The notes: generated by a model from the letters alone, not told the origin. Shown: positions 42,695-52,089, numbered from the stretch's first letter. The stretch is 64,000 bases of DNA from Rhodococcus yunnanensis NBRC 103083 (GCF_001895005.1 NZ_BCXH01000005.1:248001-312000); one strand, 5' to 3'. Numbers and translations: made by a program.

Positions 42695-43984
42695 TCAGTG
42701 CTCCTGGGTCGGTGTCGACGTGTGCAGGGTGGGAAGGGGATAGACGATCTGGCCGCCCCATTCGTGGACGTAATCCAATTGAGCGGTGATCTCGGTTTCG
42801 AGGTTCCACGGCAGAACCAGGATCACGTCGGGACGATCCGCGGCGATCCTGTCCGGGTGATGAATGGGGATTCGCGTTCCTGGAGTGAACTTTCCGTGCT
42901 TGTACGGATTGCGGTCGACCGTGTACGCGAGAAGATCGGGTCGAATTCCGCAGAAGTTCAGCAGTGTGTTGCCCTTGCCCGGCGCGCCGTAGCCGACGAC
43001 GGTCTTCCCGTCCTTCTTGCAGTCCAGCAGGAACGACAGCAGATTCTGACGTACGGTCTCCGAGCGAGACTGCAGATCGAGGTAGCCGGCCGGCTCGTGC
43101 AGTCCCGCAGCACGTTCGGCCGCGATGATCTCCTCGACGGCGGCAGTGGGTGTCGCGCCTGCCTCGATCGGACGTGCCCACAATCGGATCGAACCGCCGT
43201 GAGTTCCGAGAAGTTCGACATCGGTCAGCTGTAAACCTGCAGTGGCCAACGCATTTCGTGCGGCGAGAACGGTGTAGTACTGGAAGTGCTCGTGGTAGAT
43301 GGTGTCGAACTGAGCGTGCGTGACCAGTTCCATCGCGTGATGGACCTCGATGCTCAGCGTGCCGTGATCACTCAGGAGAACTCGCAGTGCCCTGGTGAAT
43401 CCGAGCAGATCGGGGATATGGGCGTACACGTTGTTCGCGACGACCAGATCTGCCGGTCCGTGCTCGGCACGGACTTCGCGTGCCGAGGACTCCGTGAGAA
43501 ACGCAGTCAAGGTGGGCACGCCACGTTCGACGGCTGCACGGCCGACGTTGACCGACGGCTCGATGCCCAGGCATGGGATTCCCCGCGCAACGGCGTGTTG
43601 GAGCAGGTACCCGTCGTTGCTTGCGACTTCGACGACGAACGACGACGAATCGAGCGACAGCCGGTCCGAGGTCTCGTCGACGAAGCGTCGTGCGTGCTCG
43701 ACCCAGCTGGTCGAGTACGACGAGAAGTAGGCGTACTCGACGAATGTCTCCTCGGGAGTGATCAGCCCTGGAATCTGGAGAAGGAGGCAGTTCTCGCACA
43801 GCCGCAGGTGCAGAGGGTAGGTCTGTTCGGCGTCGTCGAGTTCGGTGGCCGAGAGGAACTTCTCGCACGGAGGGGTTGCACCGAGATCGAGAACGCTCAG
43901 TAGTTCGGTGTTGCCGCACAGTCGGCAGAGCGTGGTGCTGTTCTCGCCCACGACCGAGGCGGTTTCCGGGTGTGTCAGATCCAT
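42695..43984 (-). CDS. Sugar C-methyltransferase (NovU/TylCIII family)
   Basis: A 429-residue SAM enzyme with three parts. The N-terminal zinc domain holds CRLCGNTELL and LRLCENCLLLQIP. The central SAM fold has FVVEVASNDGYLLQHA, CLGIEPSVNVG and the catalytic FDTIYHEHFQYYT. The C-terminal Rossmann lobe has KTVVGYGAPGKGNTLLNFCG. It adds a methyl to C3 of a 4-keto nucleotide sugar, producing a branched sugar. It heads the minus-strand operon and lies one base from the cytidylyltransferase gene, pointing to a CDP- or dTDP-linked branched sugar. Confidence 0.88.
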   Translation of the reverse strand: MDLTHPETASVVGENSTTLCRLCGNTELLSVLDLGATPPCEKFLSATELDDAEQTYPLHLRLCENCLLLQIPGLITPEETFVEYAYFSSYSTSWVEHARRFVDETSDRLSLDSSSFVVEVASNDGYLLQHAVARGIPCLGIEPSVNVGRAAVERGVPTLTAFLTESSAREVRAEHGPADLVVANNVYAHIPDLLGFTRALRVLLSDHGTLSIEVHHAMELVTHAQFDTIYHEHFQYYTVLAARNALATAGLQLTDVELLGTHGGSIRLWARPIEAGATPTAAVEEIIAAERAAGLHEPAGYLDLQSRSETVRQNLLSFLLDCKKDGKTVVGYGAPGKGNTLLNFCGIRPDLLAYTVDRNPYKHGKFTPGTRIPIHHPDRIAADRPDVILVLPWNLETEITAQLDYVHEWGGQIVYPLPTLHTSTPTQEH

Positions 43985-44350
43985 GCAGTGCTTCCTTCAC
44001 GTGGACTCGATGTGTGCCGAGTCGATTGCGCCGAACCGTGTGAGCGACCGTGTACAGAGGACAGCCCCGGACTGTCGTACCATTGCCTGCTACCGACCAT
44101 CAATATAGTCGAGTGGTCTGTTTTGTGCGAAATCGGGGATATCCGGTCCGTCGAACGGACGCCAGAGTACTTGAAACCGACGCAGAACTCGAGACAGTTA
44201 CTCTAAACAATCTACAAGTATGTATTTTCTGCTATTGTCGCTGTGCAACGCCGCAAGCGCTGCAGCGGCCGCGTCGGGGGCGGTCGGCGGGGCCCCGGGC
44301 ACACGGCGGTCCTCGCTTGTCTCAGTCGCTCTCGATGGAAGGCCAAGCCC
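43985..44350. other. Divergent control region between sugar operon and initiating transferase
   Basis: These 366 bases contain an AT-rich patch around 44100-44240. An extended -10-like TGCTATTGT ends at 44238. No terminator or operator is clear. An in-frame GTG at 44243 could start a longer transferase, but the ribosome binding site at 44337 argues against it. Confidence 0.45.
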
Positions 44351-45820
44351 TTGACCAGCATCGACAGGGAGCTCAGAGCCCCGTCGGTTCCCGGAAGTCT
44401 CCGTGGACGCTCCCGGACGGCGTGGCAGAACCACTATTCCCGTCGTCTTGCCGTCAGCGACACACTCGTGGTGACGGCGTCTCTGCTCGCAGCTCACTTC
44501 ATCCGTTTCGGTGCCACCGCCGACACCGGGTATCTGCCGGTCACCGCAGCGCTCGTTCTCGGATGGCTCGGCGCGCTCGTCGTCTTCCGTAGTCGTTCGC
44601 CTCGTGTCGTCGGGGCAGGACCCGAGGAGTATCGCCTGGTGCTCTCGGCGTCGTTCCGGTTGTTCGGATTGCTCGCATTCGGGAGTCTGCTGCTTCAAAT
44701 GCCGGTTGCGCGCGGGTATCTCGCAATCGCGTTCCCGCTGGGCACCATCGGGCTGCTCGTGACCCGGCGAGCATGGCGTAAACACCTGGTGCGCGAGCGT
44801 CGCCGAGGTCGGTCCGTCACGTCGGTACTGGTCGTCGGATCGACCGATGCCGCCGTCGGCTTGATCGGATCGCTCGAGCGCGACCGGCGTGCCGGCTACC
44901 ACGTCGTCGGAATTTGTACCCACGATGCTTCCGGCACAGACGATTTCGTGACGGTGAGCGGGCGATCAGTGCCGATACTCGGTGACGAGAACTCGGTGCT
45001 CGACGCCGTCCACATCTCCGGAGCGGACACCGTCGCCGTCACCGCAACCGAGCATCTGGGTCCGGTCGGACTTCGGAAACTGCTGTGGGCGCTCGAACCG
45101 CACGATGTGGATCTCGTCGTTGCACCTGGCGTCGTCGACACCGCCGCATCGCGCCTCGTGCTGCGTCCCGCCGCCGATCTTCCCCTCATCACGGTCGAGA
45201 AGCCGCAATACGACGGCGCGTCCAAATTCGCCAAGTCCGCCTTCGACGTCGTCTTCGCCCTCGGCGCCCTGCTGCTGATGGCGCCGGTGATCGCTGTCAT
45301 CGCAGTTGCGGTGAAGTGCACCAGCAAGGGGCCGGTGTTTCACCGCTCCGAACGCGTCGGTCTCGACGGCGTGCCGTTCGAGATGATCAAGTTCCGCAGC
45401 ATGGTCGTCGACGCCGAGGTTCACCTCGAAGCATTGCTCAGCCAGAACGACTCCGACGGTGGCGTGTTGTTCAAGATGCGCGACGATCCCCGCGTGACGA
45501 CGGTCGGCAAGATCATCAGGCGGCTGAGCCTCGACGAGCTGCCTCAGTTCCTGAACGTTCTCAAGCGGCAGATGAGTGTCGTCGGCCCACGCCCTCCGCT
45601 TCGGCGCGAGGTCGACACCTACGACACCGACGTGCGCCGACGGCTGCTCGTGAAGCCGGGCATCACCGGATTGTGGCAGGTCAGCGGCCGGTCGGATCTG
45701 TCGTGGGAAGAATCGGTCCGGTTGGATCTGTCCTACGTCGAGAATTGGTCGATGAGTCAGGATCTGTTGATCATCGCGCGAACCATCCGTGCGGTGACGA
45801 CCAGCGAGGGAGCATATTGA
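44351..45820 (+). CDS. Polyprenyl-phosphate glycosyl-1-phosphate transferase (WcaJ/WbaP type), repeat-unit initiation
   Basis: A 489-residue membrane enzyme. The N-terminal half has four helices (from RLAVSDTLVVTASLLAAHFI) and a CoA-binding-like domain (VLVVGSTDAAVGLIGSLERD). The C-terminal bacterial sugar transferase domain has KSAFDVVFALGALLLMAPVI, VFHRSERVGLDGVPFEMIKF, RRLSLDELPQFLNVLK with the catalytic Asp-Glu, and VKPGITGLWQVSGRS. It loads the first sugar phosphate on undecaprenyl phosphate. TTG 44351 is preferred because GGAAGG (44337-44342) is eight bases upstream; GTG 44243 is the alternative. Confidence 0.85.
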   Translation: MTSIDRELRAPSVPGSLRGRSRTAWQNHYSRRLAVSDTLVVTASLLAAHFIRFGATADTGYLPVTAALVLGWLGALVVFRSRSPRVVGAGPEEYRLVLSASFRLFGLLAFGSLLLQMPVARGYLAIAFPLGTIGLLVTRRAWRKHLVRERRRGRSVTSVLVVGSTDAAVGLIGSLERDRRAGYHVVGICTHDASGTDDFVTVSGRSVPILGDENSVLDAVHISGADTVAVTATEHLGPVGLRKLLWALEPHDVDLVVAPGVVDTAASRLVLRPAADLPLITVEKPQYDGASKFAKSAFDVVFALGALLLMAPVIAVIAVAVKCTSKGPVFHRSERVGLDGVPFEMIKFRSMVVDAEVHLEALLSQNDSDGGVLFKMRDDPRVTTVGKIIRRLSLDELPQFLNVLKRQMSVVGPRPPLRREVDTYDTDVRRRLLVKPGITGLWQVSGRSDLSWEESVRLDLSYVENWSMSQDLLIIARTIRAVTTSEGAY

Positions 45821-45929
45821 GCGCCGAGTTCGGTAGGTGAGACGCGCAACCGAAGGCGTGTCCGGGTAGCGTGAGCGCAATCGGAGCATCGCTACTGGCT
45901 CCGCCGCACTCGAACCCGAAGGTCTGTCG

Positions 45930-47528
45930 ATGACTGTCTTGCTGGGGGTGTCCATGGGCGCCCACGCCGTGCGTATGGCTCTGCCGCGCAACGGTGCGCC
46001 CTTCGCACGCGTCGTACCTTCGGATCCCCCGCAGCCGCTGTTCTTCAAGAATCAGGTCATCGATACCGTCGACGACGAGGTCGAGTACCTGGCCGCCGAA
46101 TCGATCAGCGCAGTCGCCGCCGAGTCGGAGCCGTCGATGGCAACCGGTGTCGCCTACCGGGACGCACGCCAGGCCGACACCCTGCAACGGGCGTTGGACC
46201 ACCAGCATCTGCAGAACTACCACCTCGTCCACGAGGTCGAAGCCGTCATCGAATATCTGATCGCCAGTGGTGAGGCCGCCGGGCACTCCACGGTTGCGCT
46301 CTACGACCTCGGCAGCTCCGGTCTGAACGTCAGTGTCGTCGATCTCGAAGCGCGTCGGGTCATCACATCGAGCCGGAGCACCGAGTTCAGCGGCGACTTG
46401 TTCGACGACGTCCTGCGCGACAATCAGCTCGCCCGTCTCGGCAAGCCCGCGGACGACTCGGACATCGAGCTGTTCGAGCGTCGCTGCCGCGTCGCGAAGG
46501 AGCGGCTCTCGACCAACGACGCGGTCTGCCTTCCCGACGCGAGCGGGATGATCCTGCTGTCGAGGGACAGTTTCGAATCTCTCATCACCGATGCGGTCGA
46601 CGGGTCGATCGAGTTCGCGCGCAACGTTCTCATCGGCGCCCATGTGCCGATCGACGCGGTTGTGCTCATCGGCGGTGGTTCGCGCATTCCACTCGTCCGC
46701 TCGCGTGTCGGAAATTCGCTCGACCTGCCTGCGTTGACGCCCAATGAGCCGGAGTCGGTCGCGGCGCGCGGAGCGGCGCTGTCGGCGCGGGTAGTGGACC
46801 GCTACCCCGTGCCCGCCTTCGCGAGCGCACTGTCGGCCCAAGCTCCTGTGACTCAGGCTCCTGCTGTGAAGCAAGCGCCGCCGAGGCCGACGGATGCAAC
46901 GCCGACCATCTCGATCGCGCGGGAGGATCTGCCGCGTGCTTCGCCGCCGCCGGCAGTCCAGCCGCCGCCAGAGCCCGAGCCGAAGACCGATGAGTCGCCG
47001 ACGCACTTCGCGTTGTCCAACGTCTACTGGCTCGACGCCGACTACGAGGACGAAGACGGCGAAAACGACGACGAGCGCAAGCGCCGGCTCGTTCGTACCT
47101 GGTCGGTGGTCGGCGTTGCCGCAGCTGCCGTCGTCGCGGCTGCCGGCTTCTTGTTCACTCAGGGCGGCTCCGACGTCGCACCGGCATCGGTGACCGAGAC
47201 ACAGACCCAGACTCAGGCGCCCGCGACCACTCCCAGTGTTGCTGCAGCGACGACGCCGCCTCCTGCCGCACCGGCCGCACCCGTTGTGCCCGTCGTACCG
47301 CCGCCTGCCGTCGTCACCACCACCGAGGCGCCTGCTCCCGTGCCCGAGGTCGTCGTGCCGCAGCCGGAACCCGAGACTCAGGAAGTGCCGACGCAGCAGG
47401 CGCCCGTGGTTCAGCCGCCGGCCCCGGCGCCGGCTCCTCCGCCGCCTCCCGCTCCTGCACCGTTGATCCCCGGTTTGCCGGACTTCACGCTGCCGACGTT
47501 GCCACCGCTGTTCCCGCCTGCGCCCTGA
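45930..47528 (+). CDS. Membrane-anchored Hsp70-like ATPase-fold protein with Pro-rich exported tail (copy 2)
   Basis: A 532-residue paralogue of the product of 20446-21789. The nucleotide-binding domain has VLLGVSMGAHAVRMALPR, VALYDLGSSGLNVSVVDLEA and AVVLIGGGSRIPLVRSRVG followed by PESVAARGAALSA. A Pro/Ala/Glu linker (residues about 300-380) precedes the helix WSVVGVAAAAVVAAAGFLF. The exported tail is Pro/Ala/Thr-rich and ends PLIPGLPDFTLP-type, like copy 1. There is no peptide-binding domain. GAAGG lies before ATG 45930. It marks the far end of the polysaccharide locus, so a shared role in export or assembly is likely (inference). Confidence 0.8.
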   Translation: MTVLLGVSMGAHAVRMALPRNGAPFARVVPSDPPQPLFFKNQVIDTVDDEVEYLAAESISAVAAESEPSMATGVAYRDARQADTLQRALDHQHLQNYHLVHEVEAVIEYLIASGEAAGHSTVALYDLGSSGLNVSVVDLEARRVITSSRSTEFSGDLFDDVLRDNQLARLGKPADDSDIELFERRCRVAKERLSTNDAVCLPDASGMILLSRDSFESLITDAVDGSIEFARNVLIGAHVPIDAVVLIGGGSRIPLVRSRVGNSLDLPALTPNEPESVAARGAALSARVVDRYPVPAFASALSAQAPVTQAPAVKQAPPRPTDATPTISIAREDLPRASPPPAVQPPPEPEPKTDESPTHFALSNVYWLDADYEDEDGENDDERKRRLVRTWSVVGVAAAAVVAAAGFLFTQGGSDVAPASVTETQTQTQAPATTPSVAAATTPPPAAPAAPVVPVVPPPAVVTTTEAPAPVPEVVVPQPEPETQEVPTQQAPVVQPPAPAPAPPPPPAPAPLIPGLPDFTLPTLPPLFPPAP

Positions 47529-47534
47529 CTCCGA

Positions 47535-48059
47535 TCAGGGCCGTGCTGCGCTGCTCCGCGGCCGCACATGTTCGAAGATCAGGATCGTCTCGGTGGCAGC
47601 GACAGCGGGATGCGCGCTGAGGTTGTCGACGACGAAATCACGCAACGCCGCCGTATCCACCGTCGAGACGTGGATCAGGAAGTCGTCGGCGCCAGCGATG
47701 AAGTAGATGTTCGACGTCTCCTTCAACGCGGCGATCTGCTCGCCGAAATCGCTGATCCGGCGTCGGGCATCGGCTTGAAGGCGCACCGAGATCATCGCCT
47801 GGATGCCCTGGCCGAGCGCTTCGGGATCGATTTCGGCGTGGAATCCGAGAATCACTCCTCGCTCGACGAGCGAACGCACTCGTCCGAGAGCAGTGGACGG
47901 CGCGATACCGGCCGCGGCGGCGAGCGCGTTGTTGGGCGTACGGGCGTCGCGGCGGAGCTCGTCGATCAGAATGTGGTCGATTTCGTCGAGCATCGGGCGT
48001 CGAACATCATTCGATGTCCGGGGGCCTCGCGCACCCGTAAATGAATTTTCTGTGCTCAT
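47535..48059 (-). CDS. aldR: Lrp/AsnC-family regulator, likely of alanine dehydrogenase
   Basis: A 174-residue protein. The winged helix-turn-helix lies at about residues 25-75 (DARTPNNALAAAAGIAPSTA, then LGRVRSLVERGVI), and the RAM ligand domain follows (IQAMISVRLQADARRRISDF, then NIYFIAGADDFLIHV). ATG 48059 is first; ATG 47993 would remove 22 residues without touching the DNA-binding domain. It is divergent from ald, the arrangement of mycobacterial AldR, which controls ald with alanine as effector. Assignment rests on family and position. Confidence 0.82.
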   Translation of the reverse strand: MSTENSFTGARGPRTSNDVRRPMLDEIDHILIDELRRDARTPNNALAAAAGIAPSTALGRVRSLVERGVILGFHAEIDPEALGQGIQAMISVRLQADARRRISDFGEQIAALKETSNIYFIAGADDFLIHVSTVDTAALRDFVVDNLSAHPAVAATETILIFEHVRPRSSAARP

Positions 48060-48158
48060 ATTTGTAATCTACAGAATCTTGTTCACATCTGTTGCTGATA
48101 TTTCTTCCGATAATTCATAGTTGGGACAATCCGTCGAACCCCAGCTCAGGAGGAAACA

Positions 48159-49220
48159 ATGAAAATCGGAATTCCACGCGAGATCAAGAACCACGAGTAC
48201 CGGGTGGCGATCACTCCGGCAGGCGTGCACGAACTGGTCTCGCGTGGACACGAAGTGATCATCGAAACCGAGGCGGGCGTGGGCTCCTCGTTCTCCGATG
48301 CCGATTTCAAGGCCGCTGGCGCACAGATTCTCACCGATGCGAACGCTGTCTGGGCAGCGGCCGACCTTCTTCTCAAGGTCAAGGAGCCGATCGCCGCGGA
48401 GTACTCGCGACTGCGCAAGGGCCAGGTGCTGTTCACCTACCTGCACCTCGCGGCATCGAAGGAATGCACCGACGCGCTGCTGGCGTCCGGTACCACCGCG
48501 ATCGCGTACGAGACCGTCACCGCACCCGACGGATCGTTGCCCCTCCTGGCGCCGATGAGTGAGGTCGCAGGTCGGCTCGCACCGCAGGTGGGCGCCTATC
48601 ACATGATGGCGAGCGGCGGCGGACGCGGCGTGTTGATGGGCGGAGCTCCCGGGGTTCGCCCGGCGAACGTCGTCGTGATCGGTGCGGGGGTGTCCGGCAG
48701 GAACGCCGTCGCCATCGCCCGCGGAATGCGCGCCGACGTCACGGTCCTCGATCTCGACGTCAGGGCTCTGCGCGCGATCGACGACCTCTACCAGGGTTCG
48801 GTCAAGACCGTCGTCTCGAACGCATTCGAGCTCGAGCAAGCTGTCCTCGCTGCGGACATGGTGATCGGCGCAGTCCTCGTTCCGGGCGCGAAGGCTCCGA
48901 AGTTGGTGTCCAACAGTCTCGTTCAGCGTATGAAGCCCGGCTCGGTGCTCGTCGACATCGCCATCGATCAGGGCGGTTGCTTCGAGGATTCGCACCCCAC
49001 CACTCATGCCGACCCGACCTTCCGCGTCCACGAGTCGGTGTTCTACTGCGTGGCGAACATGCCGGGCGCGGTTCCGCGCACCTCCACCTACGGGCTGACC
49101 AACGCGACGCTGCCGTACGTGCTCGCGCTCGCGGACAAGGGTTGGGAGGCTGCGGTCGCGGCCGATGCAGGTCTGCGGAACGGCCTGAGCGTCCATGACG
49201 GTCTGGCCGTGCGCGCGTAG
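48159..49220 (+). CDS. ald: Alanine dehydrogenase
   Basis: A 353-residue enzyme interconverting L-alanine and pyruvate plus ammonia with NAD. MKIGIPREIKNHEYRVAITP is the diagnostic start, LLLKVKEPIAAEY has the substrate Lys, FTYLHLAASKECTD has the catalytic His, VVVIGAGVSGRNAVAIARG is the NAD loop and VDIAIDQGGCFEDSHPTTH holds the conserved Asp. The ribosome binding site AGGAGGAA precedes the ATG. The protein is slightly shorter than the usual 371 residues, ending soon after GLSVHDG. The region upstream is AT-rich and contains the AldR-type divergent promoter. Confidence 0.95.
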   Translation: MKIGIPREIKNHEYRVAITPAGVHELVSRGHEVIIETEAGVGSSFSDADFKAAGAQILTDANAVWAAADLLLKVKEPIAAEYSRLRKGQVLFTYLHLAASKECTDALLASGTTAIAYETVTAPDGSLPLLAPMSEVAGRLAPQVGAYHMMASGGGRGVLMGGAPGVRPANVVVIGAGVSGRNAVAIARGMRADVTVLDLDVRALRAIDDLYQGSVKTVVSNAFELEQAVLAADMVIGAVLVPGAKAPKLVSNSLVQRMKPGSVLVDIAIDQGGCFEDSHPTTHADPTFRVHESVFYCVANMPGAVPRTSTYGLTNATLPYVLALADKGWEAAVAADAGLRNGLSVHDGLAVRA

Positions 49221-49228
49221 TCAGGGTG

Positions 49229-50515
49229 CTACCGCGAGTGCCTTCCGGATTTCCTGGGCGACGGCGGGGCTGTCGCGGTAGCCGGTTCTCTTCCACCGGG
49301 CCGCGCCAGCATCGCCGCGATCGCGGTGGTCAACGGCACCGCCAGTGCCAACGCGATACCGCCCACCGAGGACCTGACGATCTCGATGGCGACGGCGTCG
49401 CCGGTCAGCACGTCCTGAATCGAGCGGCCCGCAACGCTGAACAGCAGCAGCAGCGGGAGGGCACCGCCCGCGTAGGCGAGCACGAGTGTGTAGACCGTGC
49501 TCGCAATGTGATCGCGGCCGACCCTCATCGCCGACGAGAAGATCTGGCGGCGCGTGGTGTGTGTATCGGCCGACGCGATCTCGAACGCCGCCGACGCCTG
49601 CGTGATCGTGACGTCGTTCAGCACACCGAGCGATCCGATGATGAATCCGGCCAGCAGTAGACCGGTGATGCTGACATGCTGGATGTAGGCCTGGACGTCG
49701 GTGTTCTGCTCCTCCGACAGACCCGTCAAGTGCGTCATTCGAATTGCGATGTAGGACAGCACCGCCGCGAGCAGCATCGAGGTGAGCGTTCCGAGTAGTG
49801 CCGAACTGGTCCGCAGGTTCACGCCGTGTGCCAGATAGAGCACGGTGTAGAGGATGATCGAACCGGCGACGAGTGCGACGGGAATGGCGGGTGCGCCGTC
49901 GAGTAGTGCAGGCAGCATGAACCCGACGAGCACCGCGAACGCGACGACCAGGCCGATGAGCGCGCGGAAGCCTCGCCACCGCGCGACTATGCAGATCACC
50001 ACCGCGAACACTCCCACGATGACGGCGAGCGGCAGTCCGCGCGAATAGTCGTTGAACGAGTACTGCGTCGTCCCGGTGGGATCGGTCTGGCGGACCAGCC
50101 GGACACTCTCGCCGGTACGTAAATCGGGCTGCCCTGGGCCAGGGACGATTTCGATGAGGGTCTTGGTGCCTGCATTCGGGCCGGAATCGATGGTGACGAT
50201 GCTGCGCTGGCATTCGTACCCGGCCGAGACCGGTGGCGTCGGGTTACCGGTGAAGACCCGTCCGGCCGACGCACTGCCGCACGCGCCGATGTCCTGCGAG
50301 ATCACCGTTCCTGCTTCGGACTGAACCGCACCTCCGCCGGACGTCTGAAACGGAAGCGGGATCTCGGCATGCTGCTGACTCGGCCACAGCGCGATCGCGC
50401 CTCCGATCACCGCGATTCCGATCGCGACGAGAAGTCCTACGACTATTCGGGCGGCAAGGGGGCTGAGCGGGGCCGGCGTAGTGCTGTGTCCGTGACCATG
50501 ACCGTGTGACTCCAC
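49229..50515 (-). CDS. YibE/F family polytopic membrane protein
   Basis: A 428-residue protein. A short His-rich cytoplasmic start (HGHGHGHS), one helix (IVVGLLVAIGIAVIGGAIAL) and an exported domain of about 130 residues with two cysteines (IGACGSAS and YECQRSI) come first. The YibE/F core of about seven helices follows: GVFAVVICIVARWRGFRALI, IGSLGVLNDVTITQASAAFE and SVGGIALALAVPLTTAIAAM. The family is widespread in Gram-positive bacteria and its substrate is not established. GTG 50515 is chosen because upstream residues are Pro/Arg-rich and unlike the family. Confidence 0.8.
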   Translation of the reverse strand: MESHGHGHGHSTTPAPLSPLAARIVVGLLVAIGIAVIGGAIALWPSQQHAEIPLPFQTSGGGAVQSEAGTVISQDIGACGSASAGRVFTGNPTPPVSAGYECQRSIVTIDSGPNAGTKTLIEIVPGPGQPDLRTGESVRLVRQTDPTGTTQYSFNDYSRGLPLAVIVGVFAVVICIVARWRGFRALIGLVVAFAVLVGFMLPALLDGAPAIPVALVAGSIILYTVLYLAHGVNLRTSSALLGTLTSMLLAAVLSYIAIRMTHLTGLSEEQNTDVQAYIQHVSITGLLLAGFIIGSLGVLNDVTITQASAAFEIASADTHTTRRQIFSSAMRVGRDHIASTVYTLVLAYAGGALPLLLLFSVAGRSIQDVLTGDAVAIEIVRSSVGGIALALAVPLTTAIAAMLARPGGREPATATAPPSPRKSGRHSR

Positions 50516-50748
50516 CGTGCAAGGGTAGGTGGTCTTGGGAGGAGCTCGGTGGCGGGGAGCAGGGGGGGCGTCCCCCGCCACCTTCCTGATCGTCCCGGGG
50601 GGATGGGATACGACCAGTGCTCGGGCACAACAAGGTGCCGAAGGCTAATCTACAGACTTCTCGCCGTTTTCGTAACAATAAAAGTATGTTTTTTGCGTCA
50701 CTTTCAATTACTTTCCTTACTTTCCGGTCGGTTACAGCCGCCGGAACG
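50516..50748. other. AT-rich gap upstream of the YibE/F gene
   Basis: The stretch around 50650-50735 is strikingly AT-rich for this genome, with runs such as AATAAAAGTATGTTTTTTG. A minus-strand TAGATT could be a -10 for the YibE/F gene. No gene or terminator is supported. Confidence 0.4.
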
Positions 50749-52002
50749 CTACTGCGTGTACGACGCCAGGAAATTGCCGAAGCGTTCTATCGCCACCGAC
50801 AGATCACGCGCCCAGGGAAGAGTGACGATGCGTAGATGGTCGTGGCCGGGCCAGTTGAACCCGGTGCCCTGCACGACGAGAATCTTCTCCTGCAGCAACA
50901 GATCCTGGACGAGGCGTTCGTCGTCGTAGATCTCGTGCACCTCCGGATCCAGCCGAGGGAACGCATACAGCGCACCTTTCGGCTTGACGCAGGAAACGCC
51001 CGGAATCTCGTTGAGCTTCTCCCATGCGACGTCCCGTTGCTCACGCAGGCGGCCACCGGGGAGGATCAGATCCTCGATGCTCTGATGGCCACCGAGCGCA
51101 ACCTGGATGGCGTGCTGTGCAGGGACATTGGGGCACAAGCGCGTCGACGCGAGAAGATCGATGCCCTCGATGAATCCGGCTGCATGGTCCTTCGGTCCGG
51201 TGATCGCGAGCCACCCCGACCGATAGCCGGCCACGCGGTAGGCCTTGGACAACCCGTTGTACGTCAGGCACAACAGATCGGGGGCCAGGCTGGCAACAGA
51301 GGTGTGCTTGGCGTCGTCGTACAGGATGCGGTCGTAGATCTCGTCGGCGAGAAGCAGCAGTTGGTGCTTGCGAGCAAGATCGACGATGCCCTGCAGCACC
51401 TCGGTCGAGTAGACCGCACCGGTCGGGTTGTTCGGGTTGATCACGAGCAACGCCTTGGTGCGCGGGGTGATCTTCGATTCGATGTCGGCGAGATCAGGAT
51501 TCCACTCGTTCTCCTCGTCGCACAGGTAGTGCACGGCCTTGCCGCCGGACAGCGTCGTCATCGCCGTCCACAGCGGATAGTCGGGCGCGGGAATCAGCAC
51601 CTCGTCACCGTCGTCGAGCAGAGCTTGCATCGTCATGGTGATGAGCTCGGAGACACCGTTGCCGAGATAGACGTCGTCGACGTCGAGTTCGGGGAAGCCG
51701 GGCTCGAGTTCGTAGCGGGTGACGATGGCACGCCTGGCCGACAGGATGCCCTTCGACTCCGAGTACCCCTGCGCGTAGGGGAGTGCGGCGATCATGTCCC
51801 GCACGATGACGTCCGGTGCCTCGAAACCGAACGGCGCGGGATTGCCGATGTTGAGCTTGAGAATGCGATGGCCTTCGGCCTCCAGCCGCGCCGCATGCGC
51901 GTGTACCGGTCCGCGGATCTCGTAGAGCACGTTCTGCAGTTTGGTCGACTGCTGCAGCGGGCGGTGTTGACGGCTCTGGTGGATCGTCTGCGGATGGCTC
52001 AC
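50749..52002 (-). CDS. PLP-dependent aminotransferase, AlaA (glutamate-pyruvate) type
   Basis: A 417-residue fold-type I aminotransferase. LKLNIGNPAPFGFEAPDVIV, YLGNGVSELITMTMQALLDD, DYPLWTAMTTLSGGKAVHYL, LLVINPNNPTGAVYSTEVL and TYNGLSKAYRVAGYRSGWLA (PLP Lys) match AlaA/YfbQ. It transfers amino groups between glutamate and pyruvate. GTG 52002 starts the recognisable protein; the same frame stays open upstream to 52722 but that part is antisense to the SRAP gene and is rejected. Alanine dehydrogenase nearby makes an alanine-centred nitrogen link plausible. Confidence 0.87.
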   Translation of the reverse strand: MSHPQTIHQSRQHRPLQQSTKLQNVLYEIRGPVHAHAARLEAEGHRILKLNIGNPAPFGFEAPDVIVRDMIAALPYAQGYSESKGILSARRAIVTRYELEPGFPELDVDDVYLGNGVSELITMTMQALLDDGDEVLIPAPDYPLWTAMTTLSGGKAVHYLCDEENEWNPDLADIESKITPRTKALLVINPNNPTGAVYSTEVLQGIVDLARKHQLLLLADEIYDRILYDDAKHTSVASLAPDLLCLTYNGLSKAYRVAGYRSGWLAITGPKDHAAGFIEGIDLLASTRLCPNVPAQHAIQVALGGHQSIEDLILPGGRLREQRDVAWEKLNEIPGVSCVKPKGALYAFPRLDPEVHEIYDDERLVQDLLLQEKILVVQGTGFNWPGHDHLRIVTLPWARDLSVAIERFGNFLASYTQ

Positions 52003-52089
52003 GCCCCTATCGTGCCAGGTGCGCTGTCGGCGGGGCCAGGCATATTCGGTCGTCCGGCCTCTGTCGGTCCTCGGTGCAACAATCGAGGC

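Noticed and set aside
44243..44350. N-terminal extension of the initiating sugar transferase from GTG 44243
   Set aside because: The added 36 residues are Arg/Gly-rich and unlike the family, whereas GGAAGG sits eight bases before TTG 44351. The longer start is kept as a possibility.
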